Source of the DNA: Ptiloglossa arizonensis
Taxonomy: Eukaryota > Arthropoda > Insecta > Hymenoptera > Colletidae
Assembly (NCBI RefSeq): GCF_051014685.1
Contig: NW_027478439.1
Coordinates: 124,001 to 188,000, forward strand
DNA: 64,000 bases
Reading direction: 5' to 3'
In this document: positions 9,570-23,800 of the stretch, piece after piece
Numbering within the stretch: position 1 is the stretch's first letter
Layout of the letters: every line of letters begins with the position of its first letter
Notes under the pieces: model-generated
Told to the model about the DNA's origin: nothing
Databases searched by the model: none
The model's input: the letters and a program-made list of their open reading frames with translations, nothing else
Made by a program: the position numbers and the translations under genes

Positions 9570-12500
9570 TCGCGAGATATGGGAGTTTGAAGGTAAGAAA
9601 TGGTTGAACAGACAACAAATTTTTCCCACTTCTGCTGCTCCAAACGCTTAACCAGAATGGTCTAGGGAAAAAATACACATACCGTTGTAATCGGGCGACT
9701 TTCTACTTTCAGATGCATTAGGAATTTTTGTGTTTGGTCAATCCTTTCGCGGGATATGGGAGTTTGAAGCTAAGAAGCGGTTGAGAAGACAACAAATTTT
9801 TCGCACTTCTGCTGCTACAAACGCTTAACTAGAATGCCCTAGGGAGAAAATACCCATACCGTTGTAATCGGGCGAGTATGTACTTTCAGATGCAAGAGGC
9901 ACTTTGGGCTTGGTCAATCCGTTCGCGAGATATGGGAGTTCGAAGCTAAGAAACGGTTGAGAAGACAAGAAATTGTTCGCACTTCTGCTGCTCCAAACGC
10001 ATGACCAGAATGGCCTAGGGACAAAATACACATACCGTTGTAATCGGGAGAGTTTCTACATTCAGACGCAACAGGAAATTTTGGGCTTGGTCAATCCGTA
10101 CGCGAGATATGGGAGTTTGAAGCTAAGAAATGGTTGAGCAGACAACAAATTTTTCGTAAATCTGCTGCTGCAAACGCTTAACCAGAATGGTCTAGGGAAA
10201 AAATACACATACCGTTGTAATCGGGCGACTTTCTACTTTCAGATGCATTAGGAATTTTTGTGTTTGGTCAATCCTTTCGCGGGATATGGGAGTTTGAAGC
10301 TAAGAAGCGGTTGAGAAGACAACAAATTTTTCGCACTTCTGCTGCTACAAACGCTTAACTAGAATGCCCTAGGGAGAAAATACCCATACCGTTGTAATCG
10401 GGCGAGTATGTACTTTCAGATGCAAGAGGCACTTTGGGCTTGGTCAATCCTTTCGCGGGATATGGGAGTTTGAAGCTAAGAAGCGGTTGAGAAGACAACA
10501 AATTTTTCGCACTTCTGCTGCTACAAACGCTTAACTAGAATGCCCTAGGGAGAAAATACCCATACCGTTGTAATCGGGCGAGTATGTACTTTCATATGCA
10601 AGAGGAATTTTTGGGCTTGGTCAATCCGTTCGCGAGATATGGGAGTTTGAATCTAAGAAATGGTTGAGAAGACAACAAATTTTTCGCACTTCTGCTGCTA
10701 CAAACGCTTATCCAGAATGGCCTAGGGAAAAAATACACATACCGTTGTAATCGGGCGAGTTCCTACTTTCAGACGCAACAGGAATTTTTGGGTTTGGTCA
10801 ATCCGTTCGCGAGATATGGGAGTTTGAATCTGAGAAATGGTTGAGAAGACAACAAATTTTGCGCACTTCTGCTGCTCCAAACGCTTAACCAGAGTGGCCT
10901 ACGGAAAAAATACACATACCGTTGTAATCGGGCGAGTTCCTACTTTCAGACGCAACAGGAATTTTTGGGATTGGTCAATCCGTTCGCGAGATATGGGAGT
11001 TTGAAGCTAAGAAATGGGTGAGCAGACAACAAATTTTTCCCAATTCTGCTGCTCCAAACGCTTAACCAGAATGGCCTAGGGGAAAAATACACATACCGTT
11101 GTAATCGGGCGAGTTCCTACTTTCAGACCCAACAGGAATTTTTGTGTTTGGTCAATGAGTTCGCGAGGTATGGGAGCTTGAAGCTAAGAAATGGTTGAGA
11201 ACACAACAAATTTTGCGCACTTCTGCTGCTCCAAACGCTTAACCAGAATGGCCGCGGGAATAAATACACGTACCGTTGCAATCGGCAGACTTTCTACATT
11301 CAGACGCAACAGGAATATTTGTGTTTGGTCAATCCGTTCGCGAGATATGGGAGTTCGAAGCTAAGAAACGGTTGAGAAGACAAGAAATTGTTCGCACTTC
11401 TGCTGCTCCAAACGCATGACCAGAATGGCCTAGGGACAAAATACACATACCGTTGTAATCGGGAGAGTTTCTACATTCAGACGCAACAGGCAATTTTGGG
11501 CTTGGTCAATCCGTACGCGAGATATGGGAGTTTGAAGCTAAGAAGCGGTTGAGAAGACAACAAATTTTCGCACTGCTGCTGCTACAAACGCTTAACTAGA
11601 ATGCCCTAGGGAGAAAATACCCATACCGTTGTAATCGGGCGAGTATGTACTTTCAGATGCAAGAGGAATTTTTGGGCTTGGACAATCCGTTCGCGAGATA
11701 TGGGCGTTTGAAGCTAAGAAATGGTTGAGAAGGCTACAAATTTCTCGCAATTCTGCTGCTCCAAACGCTTAACAAGAATGGCCTAGGGAAAAAATACACA
11801 TACCGTTGTAATCGGGCGACTTTCTACTTTCAGATGCATTAGGAATTTTTGTGTTTGGTCAATCCGTTCGCGAGATATGGGAGTTTGAAGGTAAGAAATG
11901 GTTGAACAGACAACAAATTTTTCCCACTTCTGCTGCTCCAAACGCTTAACCAGAATGGTCTAGGGAAAAAATACACATACCGTTGTAATCGGGCGACTTT
12001 CTACTTTCAGATGCATTAGGAATTTTTGTGTTTGGTCAATCCTTTCGCGGGATATGGGAGTTTGAAGCTAAGAAGCGGTTGAGAAGACAACAAATTTTTC
12101 GCACTTCTGCTGCTACAAACGCTTAACTAGAATGCCCTAGGGAGAAAATACCCATACCGTTGTAATCGGGCGAGTATGTACTTTCAGATGCAAGAGGCAC
12201 TTTGGGCTTGGTCAATCCGTTCGCGAGATATGGGAGTTCGAAGCTAAGAAACGGTTGAGAAGACAAGAAATTGTTCGCACTTCTGCTGCTCCAAACGCAT
12301 GACCAGAATGGCCTAGGGACAAAATACACATACCGTTGTAATCGGGAGAGTTTCTACATTCAGACGCAACAGGAAATTTTGGGCTTGGTCAATCCGTACG
12401 CGAGATATGGGAGTTTGAAGCTAAGAAATGGTTGAGCAGACAACAAATTTTTCGTAAATCTGCTGCTGCAAACGCTTAACCAGAATGGTCTAGGGAAAAA

Positions 12501-13990
12501 ATACACATACCGTTGTAATCGGGCGACTTTCTACTTTCAGATGCATTAGGAATTTTTGTGTTTGGTCAATCCTTTCGCGGGATATGGGAGTTTGAAGCTA
12601 AGAAGCGGTTGAGAAGACAACAAATTTTTCGCACTTCTGCTGCTACAAACGCTTAACTAGAATGCCCTAGGGAGAAAATACCCATACCGTTGTAATCGGG
12701 CGAGTATGTACTTTCAGATGCAAGAGGAATTTTTGGGCTTGGTCAATCCGTTCGCGAGATATGGGAGTTTGAATCTAAGAAATGGTTGAGAAGACAACAA
12801 ATTTTTCGCACTTCTGCTGCTACAAACGCTTATCCAGAATGGCCTAGGGAAAAAATACACATACCGTTGTAATCGGGCGAGTTCCTACTTTCAGACGCAA
12901 CAGGAATTTTTGGGTTTGGTCAATCCGTTCGCGAGATATGGGAGTTTGAATCTGAGAAATGGTTGAGAAGACAACAAATTTTGCGCACTTCTGCTGCTCC
13001 AAACGCTTAACCAGAGTGGCCTACGGAAAAAATACACATACCGTTGTAATCGGGCGAGTTCCTACTTTCAGACGCAACAGGAATTTTTGGGATTGGTCAA
13101 TCCGTTCGCGAGATATGGGAGTTTGAAGCTAAGAAATGGGTGAGCAGACAACAAATTTTTCCCAATTCTGCTGCTCCAAACGCTTAACCAGAATGGCCTA
13201 GGGGAAAAATACACATACCGTTGTAATCGGGCGAGTTCCTACTTTCAGACCCAACAGGAATTTTTGTGTTTGGTCAATGAGTTCGCGAGGTATGGGAGCT
13301 TGAAGCTAAGAAATGGTTGAGAACACAACAAATTTTGCGCACTTCTGCTGCTCCAAACGCTTAACCAGAATGGCCGCGGGAATAAATACACGTACCGTTG
13401 CAATCGGCAGACTTTCTACATTCAGACGCAACAGGAATATTTGTGTTTGGTCAATCCGTTCGCGAGATATGGGAGTTCGAAGCTAAGAAACGGTTGAGAA
13501 GACAAGAAATTGTTCGCACTTCTGCTGCTCCAAACGCATGACCAGAATGGCCTAGGGACAAAATACACATACCGTTGTAATCGGGAGAGTTTCTACATTC
13601 AGACGCAACAGGCAATTTTGGGCTTGGTCAATCCGTACGCGAGATATGGGAGTTTGAAGCTAAGAAGCGGTTGAGAAGACAACAAATTTTTCGCACTGCT
13701 GCTGCTACAAACGCTTAACTAGAATGCCCTAGGGAGAAAATACCCATACCGTTGTAATCGGGCGAGTATGTACTTTCAGATGCAAGAGGAATTTTTGGGC
13801 TTGGACAATCCGTTCGCGAGATATGGGCGTTTGAAGCTAAGAAATGGTTGAGAAGGCTACAAATTTCTCGCAATTCTGCTGCTCCAAACGCTTAACAAGA
13901 ATGGCCTAGGGAAAAAATACACATACCGTTGTAATCGGGCGACTTTCTACTTTCAGATGCATTAGGAATTTTTGTGTTTGGTCAATCCTT
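9570..13990. repeat. 13-monomer higher-order repeat and its 12-monomer derivative
   Basis: The sequence from 9,570 to about 11,867 repeats at 11,868 with an offset of 2,298 bp (13 x 177 minus 3). Both copies share GCAAGAGGCACTTTGGG at about 9,892 and 12,190, and the switch from it into a SacII-type monomer. Copy 2 lacks the monomer that copy 1 has at about 10,430-10,605, so the offset drops to 2,122 bp (12 x 177 minus 2) from about 12,700 on. Shared rare variants after that point include GGTCAATGAGTTCGCGAGG (11,150 and 13,272) and TTGGACAATCC (about 11,678 and 13,801). Identity is high, with a 1-bp loss in a T tract near 11,565. Confidence 0.9.
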
Positions 13991-16900
13991 TCGCGGGATA
14001 TGGGAGTTTGAAGCTAAGAAGCGGTTGAGAAGACAACAAATGTTTCGCACTTCTGCTGCTACAAACGCTTAACTAGAATGCCCTAGGGAGAAAATACCCA
14101 TACCGTTGTAATCGGGCGAGTATGTACTTTCAGATGCAAGAGGAATTTTTGGGCTTGGTCAATCCGTTCGCGAGATATGGGCGTTTGAAGCTAAGAAGCG
14201 GTTGAGAAGACAACGAATTTTTCGCACTTCTGCTGCTACAAACGCTTAACTAGAATGCCCTAGGGAGAAAATACCCATACCGTTGTAATCGGGCGAGTAT
14301 GTACTTTCAGATGCAAGAGGAATTTTTGGGCTTGGTCAATCCGTTCGCGAGATATGGGCGTTTGAAGCTAAGAAATGGTTGAGCAGACAACAAATTTTTC
14401 GTAAATCTGCTGCTGCAAACGCTTAACCAGAATGGTCTAGGGAAAAAATACACATACCGTTGTAATCGGGCGACTTTCTACTTTCAGATGCATTAGGAAT
14501 TTTTGTGTTTGGTCAATCCTTTCGCGGGATATGGGAGTTTGAAACTAAGAAGCGGTTGAGAAGACAACAAATTTTTCGCACTTCTGCTGCTACAAACGCT
14601 TAACTAGAATGCCCTAGGGAGAAAATACCCATACCGTTGTAATCGGGCGAGTATGTACTTTCAGATGCAAGAGGAATTTTTGGGCTTGGTCAATCCGTTC
14701 GCGAGATATGGGCGTTTGAAGCTAAGAAATGGTTGAGAAGGCTACAAATTTCTCGCAATTCTGCTGCTCCAAACGCTTAACAAGAATGGCCTAGGGAAAA
14801 AATACACATACCGTTGTAACCGGGCGACTTTCTACTTTCAGATGCAATAGGAATTTTTGTGTTTGGTCAATCCTTTCGCGGGATATGGGAGTTTGAAGCT
14901 AAGAAATGGTTGAGAAGACAACAAATTTTTCGCACTTCTGCTGCTACAAACGCTTATCCAGAATGGCCTAGGGATAAAATACACATACCGTTGTAATCGG
15001 GCGAGTTCCTACTTTCAGACGCAACAGGAATTTTTGGGATTGGTCAATCCGTTCGCGAGATATGGGAGTTTGAAGCTAAGAAATGGGTGAGCAGACAACA
15101 AATTTTTCCCAATTCTGCTGCTCCAAACGCTTAACCAGAATGGCCTAGGGGAAAAATACACATACCGTTGTAATCGGGCGAGTTCCTACTTTCAGACCCA
15201 ACAGGAATTTTTGTGTTTGGTCAATGAGTTCGCGAGGTATGGGAGCTTGAAGCTAAGAAATGGTTGAGAACACAACAAATTTTGCGCACTTCTGCTGCTC
15301 CAAACGCTTAACCAGAATGGCCGCGGGAATAAATACACGTACCGTTGCAATCGGCAGACTTTCTACATTCAGACGCAACAGGAATATTTGTGTTTGGTCA
15401 ATCCGTTCGCGAGATATGGGAGTTCGAAGCTAAGAAACGGTTGAGAAGACAAGAAATTGTTCGCACTTCTGCTGCTCCAAACGCATGACCAGAATGGCCT
15501 AGGGACAAAATACACATACCGTTGTAATCGGGAGAGTTTCTACATTCAGACGCAACAGGCAATTTTGGGCTTGGTCAATCCGTACGCGAGATATGGGAGT
15601 TTGAAGCTAAGAAGCGGTTGAGAAGACAACAAATTTTTCGCACTTCTGCTGCTACAAACGCTTAACTAGAATGCCCTAGGGAGAAAATACCCATACCGTT
15701 GTAATCGGGCGAGTATGTACTTTCAGATGCAAGAGGAATTTTTGGGCTTGGTCAATCCGTTCGCGAGATATGGGCGTTTGAAGCTAAGAAATGGTTGAGA
15801 AGGCTACAAATTTCTCGCAATTCTGCTGCTCCAAACGCTTAACAAGAATGGCCTAGGGAAAAAATACACATACCGTTGTAATCGGGCGACTTTCTACTTT
15901 CAGATGCATTAGGAATTTTTGTGTTTGGTCAATCCTTTCGCGGGATATGGGAGTTTGAAGCTAAGAAGCGGTTGAGAAGACAACAAATTTTTCGCACTTC
16001 TGCTGCTACAAACGCTTAACTAGAATGCCCTAGGGAGAAAATACCCATACCGTTGTAATCGGGCGAGTATGTACTTTCAGATGCAAGAGGAATTTTTGGG
16101 CTTGGTCAATCCGTTCGCGAGATATGGGCGTTTGAAGCTAAGAAGCGGTTGAGAAGACAACAAATTTTTCGCACTTCTGCTGCTACAAACGCTTAACTAG
16201 AATGCCCTAGGGAGAAAATACCCATACCGTTGTAATCGGGCGAGTATGTACTTTCAGATGCAAGAGGAATTTTTGGGCTTGGTCAATCCGTTCGCGAGAT
16301 ATGGGCGTTTGAAGCTAAGAAATGGTTGAGCAGACAACAAATTTTTCGTAAATCTGCTGCTGCAAACGCTTAACCAGAATGGTCTAGGGAAAAAATACAC
16401 ATACCGTTGTAATCGGGCGACTTTCTACTTTCAGATGCATTAGGAATTTTTGTGTTTGGTCAATCCTTTCGCGGGATATGGGAGTTTGAAACTAAGAAGC
16501 GGTTGAGAAGACAACAAATTTTTCGCACTTCTGCTGCTACAAACGCTTAACTAGAATGCCCTAGGGAGAAAATACCCATACCGTTGTAATCGGGCGAGTA
16601 TGTACTTTCAGATGCAAGAGGAATTTTTGGGCTTGGTCACTCCGTTCGCGAGATATGGGCGTTTGAAGCTAAGAAATGGTTGAGAAGGCTACAAATTTCT
16701 CGCAATTCTGCTGCTCCAAACGCTTAACAAGAATGGCCTAGGGAAACAATACACATACCGTTGTAATCGGGCGACTTTCTACTTTCAGATGCAATAGGAA
16801 TTTTTGTGTTTGGTCAATCCTTTCGCGGGATATGGGAGTTTGAAGCTAAGAAATGGTTGAGAAGACAACAAATTTTTCGCACTTCTGCTGCTACAAACGC

Positions 16901-17655
16901 TTATCCAGAATGGCCTAGGGATAAAATACACATACCGTTGTAATCGGGCGAGTTCCTACTTTCAGACGCAACAGGAATTTTTGGGATTGGTCAATCCGTT
17001 CGCGAGATGTGGGAGTTTGAAGCTAAGAAATGGGTGAGCAGACAACAAATTTTTCCCAATTCTGCTGCTCCAAACGCTTAACCAGAATGGCCTAGGGGAA
17101 AAATACACATACCGTTGTAATCGGGCGAGTTCCTACTTTCAGACGCAACAGGAATTTTAGTGTTTGGTCAATGAGTTCGCGAGGAATGGGAGCTTGAAGC
17201 TAAGAAATGGTTGAGAACACAACAAATTTTGCGCACTTCTGCTGCTCCAAACGCTTAACCAGAATGGCCGCGGGGATAAATACACGTACCGTTGCAATCG
17301 GCAGACTTTCTACATTCAGACGCAACAGGAATATTTGTGTTTGGTCAATCCGTTCGCGAGATATGGGAGTTCGAAGCTAAGAAACGGTTGAGAAGACAAG
17401 AAATTGTTCGCACTTCTGCTGCTCCAAACGCATGACCAGAATGGCCTAGGGACAAAATACACATACCGTTGTAATCGGGAGAGTTTCTACATTCAGACGC
17501 AACAGGCAATTTTGGGCTTGGTCAATCCGTACGCGAGATATGGGAGTTTGAAGCTAAGAAGCGGTTGAGAAGACAACAAATTTTTCGCACTTCTGCTGCT
17601 ACAAACGCTTAACTAGAATGCCCTAGGGAGAAAATACCCATACCGTTGTAATCGG
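13030..17655. repeat. 11-monomer higher-order repeat, 1,947 bp, about 2.4 copies
   Basis: The period is exactly 11 x 177. TGGTCAATCCTT at 13,979 recurs at 15,926, and the marker GAACACAACAAATTTTGC occurs near 13,322, 15,269 and 17,216. Units run about 13,030-14,976, 14,977-16,923 and a partial 16,924-17,655. Each unit contains the rare CAATGAGTTCGCGAGG variant, one SacII-type monomer, two successive GTATGTACTTTCAG monomers and one CGTAAATCTGCTGCTGC monomer. Units differ by isolated substitutions such as TGTTTCGC at 14,041, GGTCACTCC near 16,636 and AGGAATTTTAGTG near 17,150. The first unit overlaps the tail of the 12-mer block, because the choice of unit boundary is arbitrary. Confidence 0.92.
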
Positions 17656-18139
17656 GCGACTTTCTACTTTGAGATGCAATAGGAATTTTTGTGTTTGGTC
17701 AATCCGTTCGCGAGATATGGGAGTTTGAAGCTAAGAAGAGGTTGAGAAGACAACAAATTTTTCGCACTTCTGCTGCTACAAACGCTTAACTAGAATGCCC
17801 TAGGGAGAAAATACCCATACCGTTGTAATCGGGCGAGTATGTACTTTCAGATGCAAGAGGAATTTTTGGGCTTGGTCAATCCGTTCGCGAGATATGGGAG
17901 TTCGAAGCTAAGAAATGGTTGAGCAGACAACAAATTTCTCCCAATTCTCGTGATCCTAACGCTTAACCAGAATGGCCCAGGGAAAAATACACATCCCGTT
18001 GTAATCGAGCGAGTTTCTACTTTCAGATGCAAGAGGAATTTTTGGGTTTGGTCAATCCGTTCGCGAGACATGGGAGTTTGAATCTAAGAAATGGTTGGGA
18101 AGGCAACAAATTTTGCGCACTTCTGCTGCTCCAAACGCT
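17656..18139. repeat. Satellite spacer between 11-mer and 8-mer blocks
   Basis: Less than three monomers that belong to neither neighbouring block. The first part carries AAGAAGAGGTTGAG and matches the monomers near 22,140. The second contains CCAATTCTCGTGATCC, a variant found again near 28.4, 32.1, 40.95, 47.5, 49.3 and 51.0 kb. No non-satellite DNA is present. Confidence 0.75.
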
Positions 18140-20870
18140 TAACCAGAATGGCCTAGGGAAAAAATACACATACCGTTGTAATCGAGCGCGTTTCTACTTT
18201 CAGATGCAATAGTAATTTTTGGGTTTGGTCAATCCGTTCGCGAGATATGGGAGTTTGAATCTAAGAAATGGTTGAGAAGACAACAAATTTTGCGCACTTC
18301 TGCTGCTCCAAACGCTTAACCAGAGTGGCCTACGGAAAAAATACACATACCGTTGTAATCGGGCGACTTTCTACTTTGAGATGCAATAGGAATTTTTGTG
18401 TTTGGTCAACCCTTTCGCGGGATATGGGAGTTTGAAGCTAAGAAATGGTTGAGAAGACAAGAAATTTTTCGCACTTCTGCTGCTACAAACGCTTATCCAG
18501 AATGGCCTAGGGAAAAAATACACATACTTTTGTAATCGGGAGAGTTTCTACTTTCAGACGCAACAGGAATTTTTGGGTTTGGTCAATCCGTTCACGAGAT
18601 ATGGGAGTTTGAAGCTAAGAAATGGTTGAGAAGACAACAAATTTTGCGCACTTCTGCTGCTCCAAACGCTTAACCAGAATGGCCTAGGGAAAAAATACAC
18701 ATACCGTTGTAATCGGGCGCGTTTCTACTTTCAGATGCAATAGTAATTTTTGGGTTTGGTCAATCCGTTCGCGAGATATGGGAGTTTGAATCTAAGAAAT
18801 GGTTGAGAAGACAACAAATTTTGCGCACTTCTGCTGCTCCAAACGCTTAACCAGAGTGGCCTACGGAAAAAATACACATACCGTTGTAATCGGGCGACTT
18901 TCTACTTTGAGATGCAATGGGAATTTTTGTGTCTGGTCAACCCTTTCGCGGGATATGGGAGTTTGAAGCTAAGAAATGGTTGAGAAGACAACAAATTTTT
19001 CGCACTTCTTCTGCTACAAACGCTTATCCAGAATGGCCTATGGAAAAAATACACATACCGTTGTAATCGGGCGAGTTCCTACTTTCAGACGCAACAGGAA
19101 TTTTTGGGATTGGTCAATCCGTTCGCGAGATATGGGAGTTTGAAGCTAAGAAATGGGTGAGCAGACAACAAATTTTTCCCAATTCTGCTGCTCCAAACGC
19201 TTAACCAGAATGGCCTAGGGAAAAAATACACATACCGTTGTAATCGGGCGAGTTCCTACTTTCAGACGCAACAGGAATTTTTGTGTTTGGTCAATCCGTT
19301 CGCGAGATATGGGAGCTTGAAGCTAAGAAATGGTTGAGAACACAACAAATTTTGCGCACTTCTGCTGCTCCAAACGCTTAACCAGAATGGCCGCGGGAAT
19401 AAATACACGTACCGTTGCAATCGGCAGACTTTCTACATTCAGACGCAACAGGAATATTTGTGTTTGGTCAATCCGTTCGCGAGATATGGGAGTTCGAATC
19501 TAAGAAACGGTTGAGAAGACAAGAAATTGTTCGCACTTCTGCTGCTCCAAACGCATGACCAGAATGGCCTAGGGAAAAAATACACATACCGTTGTAATCG
19601 AGCGCGTTTCTACTTTCAGATGCAATAGTAATTTTTGGGTTTGGTCAATCCGTTCGCGAGATATGGGAGTTTGAATCTAAGAAATGGTTGAGAAGACAAC
19701 AAATTTTGCGCACTTCTGCTGCTCCAAACGCTTAACCAGAGTGGCCTACGGAAAAAATACACATACCGTTGTAATCGGGCGACTTTCTACTTTGAGATGC
19801 AATAGGAATTTTTGTGTTTGGTCAACCCTTTCGCGGGATATGGGAGTTTGAAGCTAAGAAATGGTTGAGAAGACAACAAATTTTTCGCACTTCTGCTGCT
19901 ACAAACGCTTATCCAGAATGGCCTAGGGAAAAAATACACATACCTTTGTAATCGGGAGAGTTTCTACTTTCAGACGCAACAGGAATTTTTGGGTTTGGTC
20001 AATCCGTTCACGAGATATGGGAGTTTGAAGCTAAGAAATGGTTGAGAAGACAACAAATTTTGCGCACTTCTGCTGCTCCAAACGCTTAACCAGAATGGCC
20101 TAGGGAAAAAATACACATACCGTTGTAATCGGGCGCGTTTCTACTTTCAGATGCAATAGTAATTTTTGGGTTTGGTCAATCCGTTCGCGAGATATGGGAG
20201 TTTGAATCTGAGAAATGGTTGAGAAGACAACAAATTTTGCGCACTTCTGCTGCTCCAAACGCTTAACCAGAGTGGCCTACGGAAAAAATACACATACCGT
20301 TGTAATCGGGCGACTTTCTACTTTGAGATGCAATGGGAATTTTTGTGTCTGGTCAACCCTTTCGCGGGATATGGGAGTTTGAAGCTAAGAAATGGTTGAG
20401 AAGACAACAAATTTTTCGCACTTCTTCTGCTACAAACGCTTATCCAGAATGGCCTATGGAAAAAATACACATACCGTTGTAATCGGGCGAGTTCCTACTT
20501 TCAGACGCAACAGGAATTTTTGGGATTGGTCAATCCGTTCGCGAGATATGGGAGTTTGAAGCTAAGAAATGGGTGAGCAGACAACAAATTTTTCCCAATT
20601 CTGCTGCTCCAAACGCTTAACCAGAATGGCCTAGGGAAAAAATACACATACCGTTGTAATCGGGCGAGTTCCTACTTTCAGACGCAACAGGAATTTTTGT
20701 GTTTGGTCAATCCGTTCGCGAGATATGGGAGCTTGAAGCTAAGAAATGGTTGAGAACACAACAAATTTTGCGCACTTCTGCTGCTCCAAACGCTTAACCA
20801 GAATGGCCGCGGGAATAAATACACGTACCGTTGCAATCGGCAGACTTTCTACATTCAGACGCAACAGGAA
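18140..20870. repeat. 8-monomer higher-order repeat, 1,416 bp, about 1.9 copies
   Basis: CGAGCGCGTTTC at 18,183 recurs at 19,599, and the rare GCAATGGGAATTTTTGTGTC at about 18,914 recurs at about 20,330. Both offsets are 1,416 bp, exactly 8 x 177. Each copy ends with the GAGAACACAAC monomer and a SacII-type monomer. The second copy breaks off near 20,870, where GGAATTTTTGGGATTGG replaces GGAATATTTGTG. A related run is present at about 8,790-9,550 and again at about 42,420-43,500, so this unit is older than its local tandem copy. Confidence 0.9.
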
Positions 20871-23800
20871 TTTTTGGGATTGGTCAATCCGTTCGCGAGA
20901 TATGGGAGTTTGAAGCTAAGAAATGGGTGAGCAGACAACAAATTTTTCCCAATTCTGCTGCTCCAAACGCATGACCAGAATGGCCTAGGGACAAAATACA
21001 CATACCGTTGTAATCGGGAGAGTTTCTACATTCAGACGCAACAGGAAATTTTGGGCTTGGACAATCCGTACGCGAGATATGGGAGTTTGAAGCTAAGAAA
21101 TGGTTGAGCAGACAACAAATTTTTCGTAAATGTGCTGCTGCAAACGCTTAACCAGAATGGTCTAGGGAAAAAATACACATACCGTTGTAATCGGGCGACT
21201 TTCTACTTTCAGATGCATTAGGAATTTTTGTGTTTGGTCAATCCTTTCGCGGGATATGGGAGTTTGAAGCTAAGAAGCGGTTGAGAAGACAACAAATTTT
21301 TCGCACTTCTGCTGCTACAAACGCTTAACTAGAATGCCCTAGGGAGAAAATACCCATACCGTTGTAATCGGGCGAGTATGTACTTTCAGATGCAAGAGGA
21401 ATTTTTGGGCTTGGTCAATCCGTTCGCGAGATATGGGCGTCTGAAGCTAAGAAATGGTTGAGAAGGCTACAAATTTCTCGAAATTCTGCTGCTCCAAACG
21501 CTTAACAAGAATGGCCTAGGGAAAAAATACACATACCGTTGTAATCGGGCGACTTTCTACTTTCAGATGCAATAGGAATTTTTGTGTTTGGTCAATCCTT
21601 TCGCGGGATATGGGAGTTTGAAGCTAAGAAATGGTTGAGAAGACAACAAATTTTTCGCACTTCTGCTGCTACAAACGCTTATCCAGAATGGCCTAGGGAA
21701 AAAATACACATACCTTTGTAATCGGGAGAGTTTCTACTTTCAGACGCAACAGGAATTTTTGGGTTTGGTCAATCCGTACACGAGATATGGGAGTTTGAAA
21801 TTATGAAATGGTTGAGAAGACAACAAATTTTGCGCACTTCTGCTGCTCCAAACGCTTAACCAGAATGGCCTAGGGAAAAAATACACATACCGTTGTAATC
21901 GGGCGCGTTTCTACTCTCAGATGCAATAGCAATTTTTGGGTTTGGTCAATCCGTTCGCGAGATATGGGAGTTTGAATCTGAGAAATGGTTGAGAAGACAA
22001 CAAATTTTGCGCACTTCTGCTGCTCCAAACGCTTAACCAGAGTGGCCTACGGAAAAAATACACATACCGTTGTAATCGGGCGACTTTCTACTTTGAGATG
22101 CAATAGGAATTTTTGTGTTTGGTCAATCCGTTCGCGAGATATGGGAGTTTGAAGCTAAGAAGAGGTTGAGAAGACAACAAATTTTTCGCACTTCTGCTGC
22201 TACAAACGCTTAACTAGAATGCCCTAGGGAGAAAATACCCATACCGTTGTAATCAGGCGAGTATGTACTTTCAGATGCAAGAGGAATTTTTGGGCTTGGT
22301 CAATCCGTTCGCGAGATATGGGCGTTTGAAGCTAAGAAATGGATGAGCAGACAACAAATTTTTCGTAAATCTGCTGCTGCAAACGCTTAACCAGCAAGGT
22401 CTAGGGAAAAAATACACATACCGTTGTAATCGGGCGACTTTCTACTTTCAGATGCATTAGGAATTTTTGTGTTTGGTCAATCCTTTCGCGGGATATGGGA
22501 GTTTGAAGCTAAGAAGCGGTTGAAAAGACAACAAATTTTTCGCACTTCTGCTGCTACAAACGCTTAACTAGAATGCCCCAGGGAGAAAATACCCATACCG
22601 TTGTAATCGGGCGAGTATGTACTTTCAGATGCAAGAGGAATTTTTGGGCTTGGTCAATCCGTTCGCGAGATATGGGCGTTTGAAGCTAAGAAATGGTTGA
22701 GAAGGCTACAAATTTCTCGCAATTCTGCTGCTCCAAACGCTTAACAAGAATGGCCTAGGGAAAAAATACACATACCGTTGTAATCGGGCGACTTTCTACT
22801 TTCAGATGCAATAGGAATTTTTGTGTTTGGTCCATCCTTTCGCGGGATATGGGAGTTTGAAGCTAAGAAATGGTTGAGAAGACAACAAATTTTGCGCACA
22901 TCTGTTGCTCCAAACGCTTAACCAGGATGACCTAGGGAAAAAATACACACACCTTTGTAATCGGGCGAGTTCCTACTTTCAGGCGCAACAGGAATTTTTG
23001 GGTTTGGTCAATCCGTTCGCGAGATATGGGAGTTCGAATCTAAGAAATGGTTGGGAAGGCAACAAATTTTGCGCACTTCTGCTGCTCCAAACGCTTAACC
23101 AGAATGGCCTAGGGAAAAAATACACATACCGTTGTAATCGGGCGCGTTTCTACTTTCAGATGCAATAGTAATTTTTGGGTTGGTCAATCCGTTCGCGAGA
23201 TATGGGAGTTTGAATCCAAGAAATGGTTGAGAAGACAACAAATTTTGCGCAATTCTGCTGCTCCAAACGCTTAACCAGAGTGGCCTACGGAAAAAATACA
23301 CATACCGTTGTAATCGGGCGACTTTCTACTTTGAGATGCAATAGGAATTTTTGTGTTTGGTCAATCCTTTCGCGGGATATGGGAGTTTGAAGCTAAGAAA
23401 TGGTTGAGAAGACAACAAATTTTTCGCACTTCTGCTGCTACAAACGCTTATCCAGAATGGCCTAGGGAAAAAATACACATACCTTTGTAATCGGGAGAGT
23501 TTCTACTTTCAGACGCAACAGGAATTTTTGGGTTTGGTCAATCCGTTCACGAGATATGGGAGTTTGAAATTATGAAATGGTTGTGAAGACAACAAATTTT
23601 GCGCACTTCTGCTGCTCCAAACGCTTAACCAGAATGGCCTAGGGAAAAAATACACATACCGTTGTAATCGGGCGCGTTTCTACTTTCAGATGCAATAGCA
23701 ATTTTTGGGTTTGGTCAATCCGTTCGCGAGATATGGGAGTTTGAATCTGAGAAATGGTTGAGAAGACAACAAATTTTGCGCACTTCTGCTGCTCCAAACG

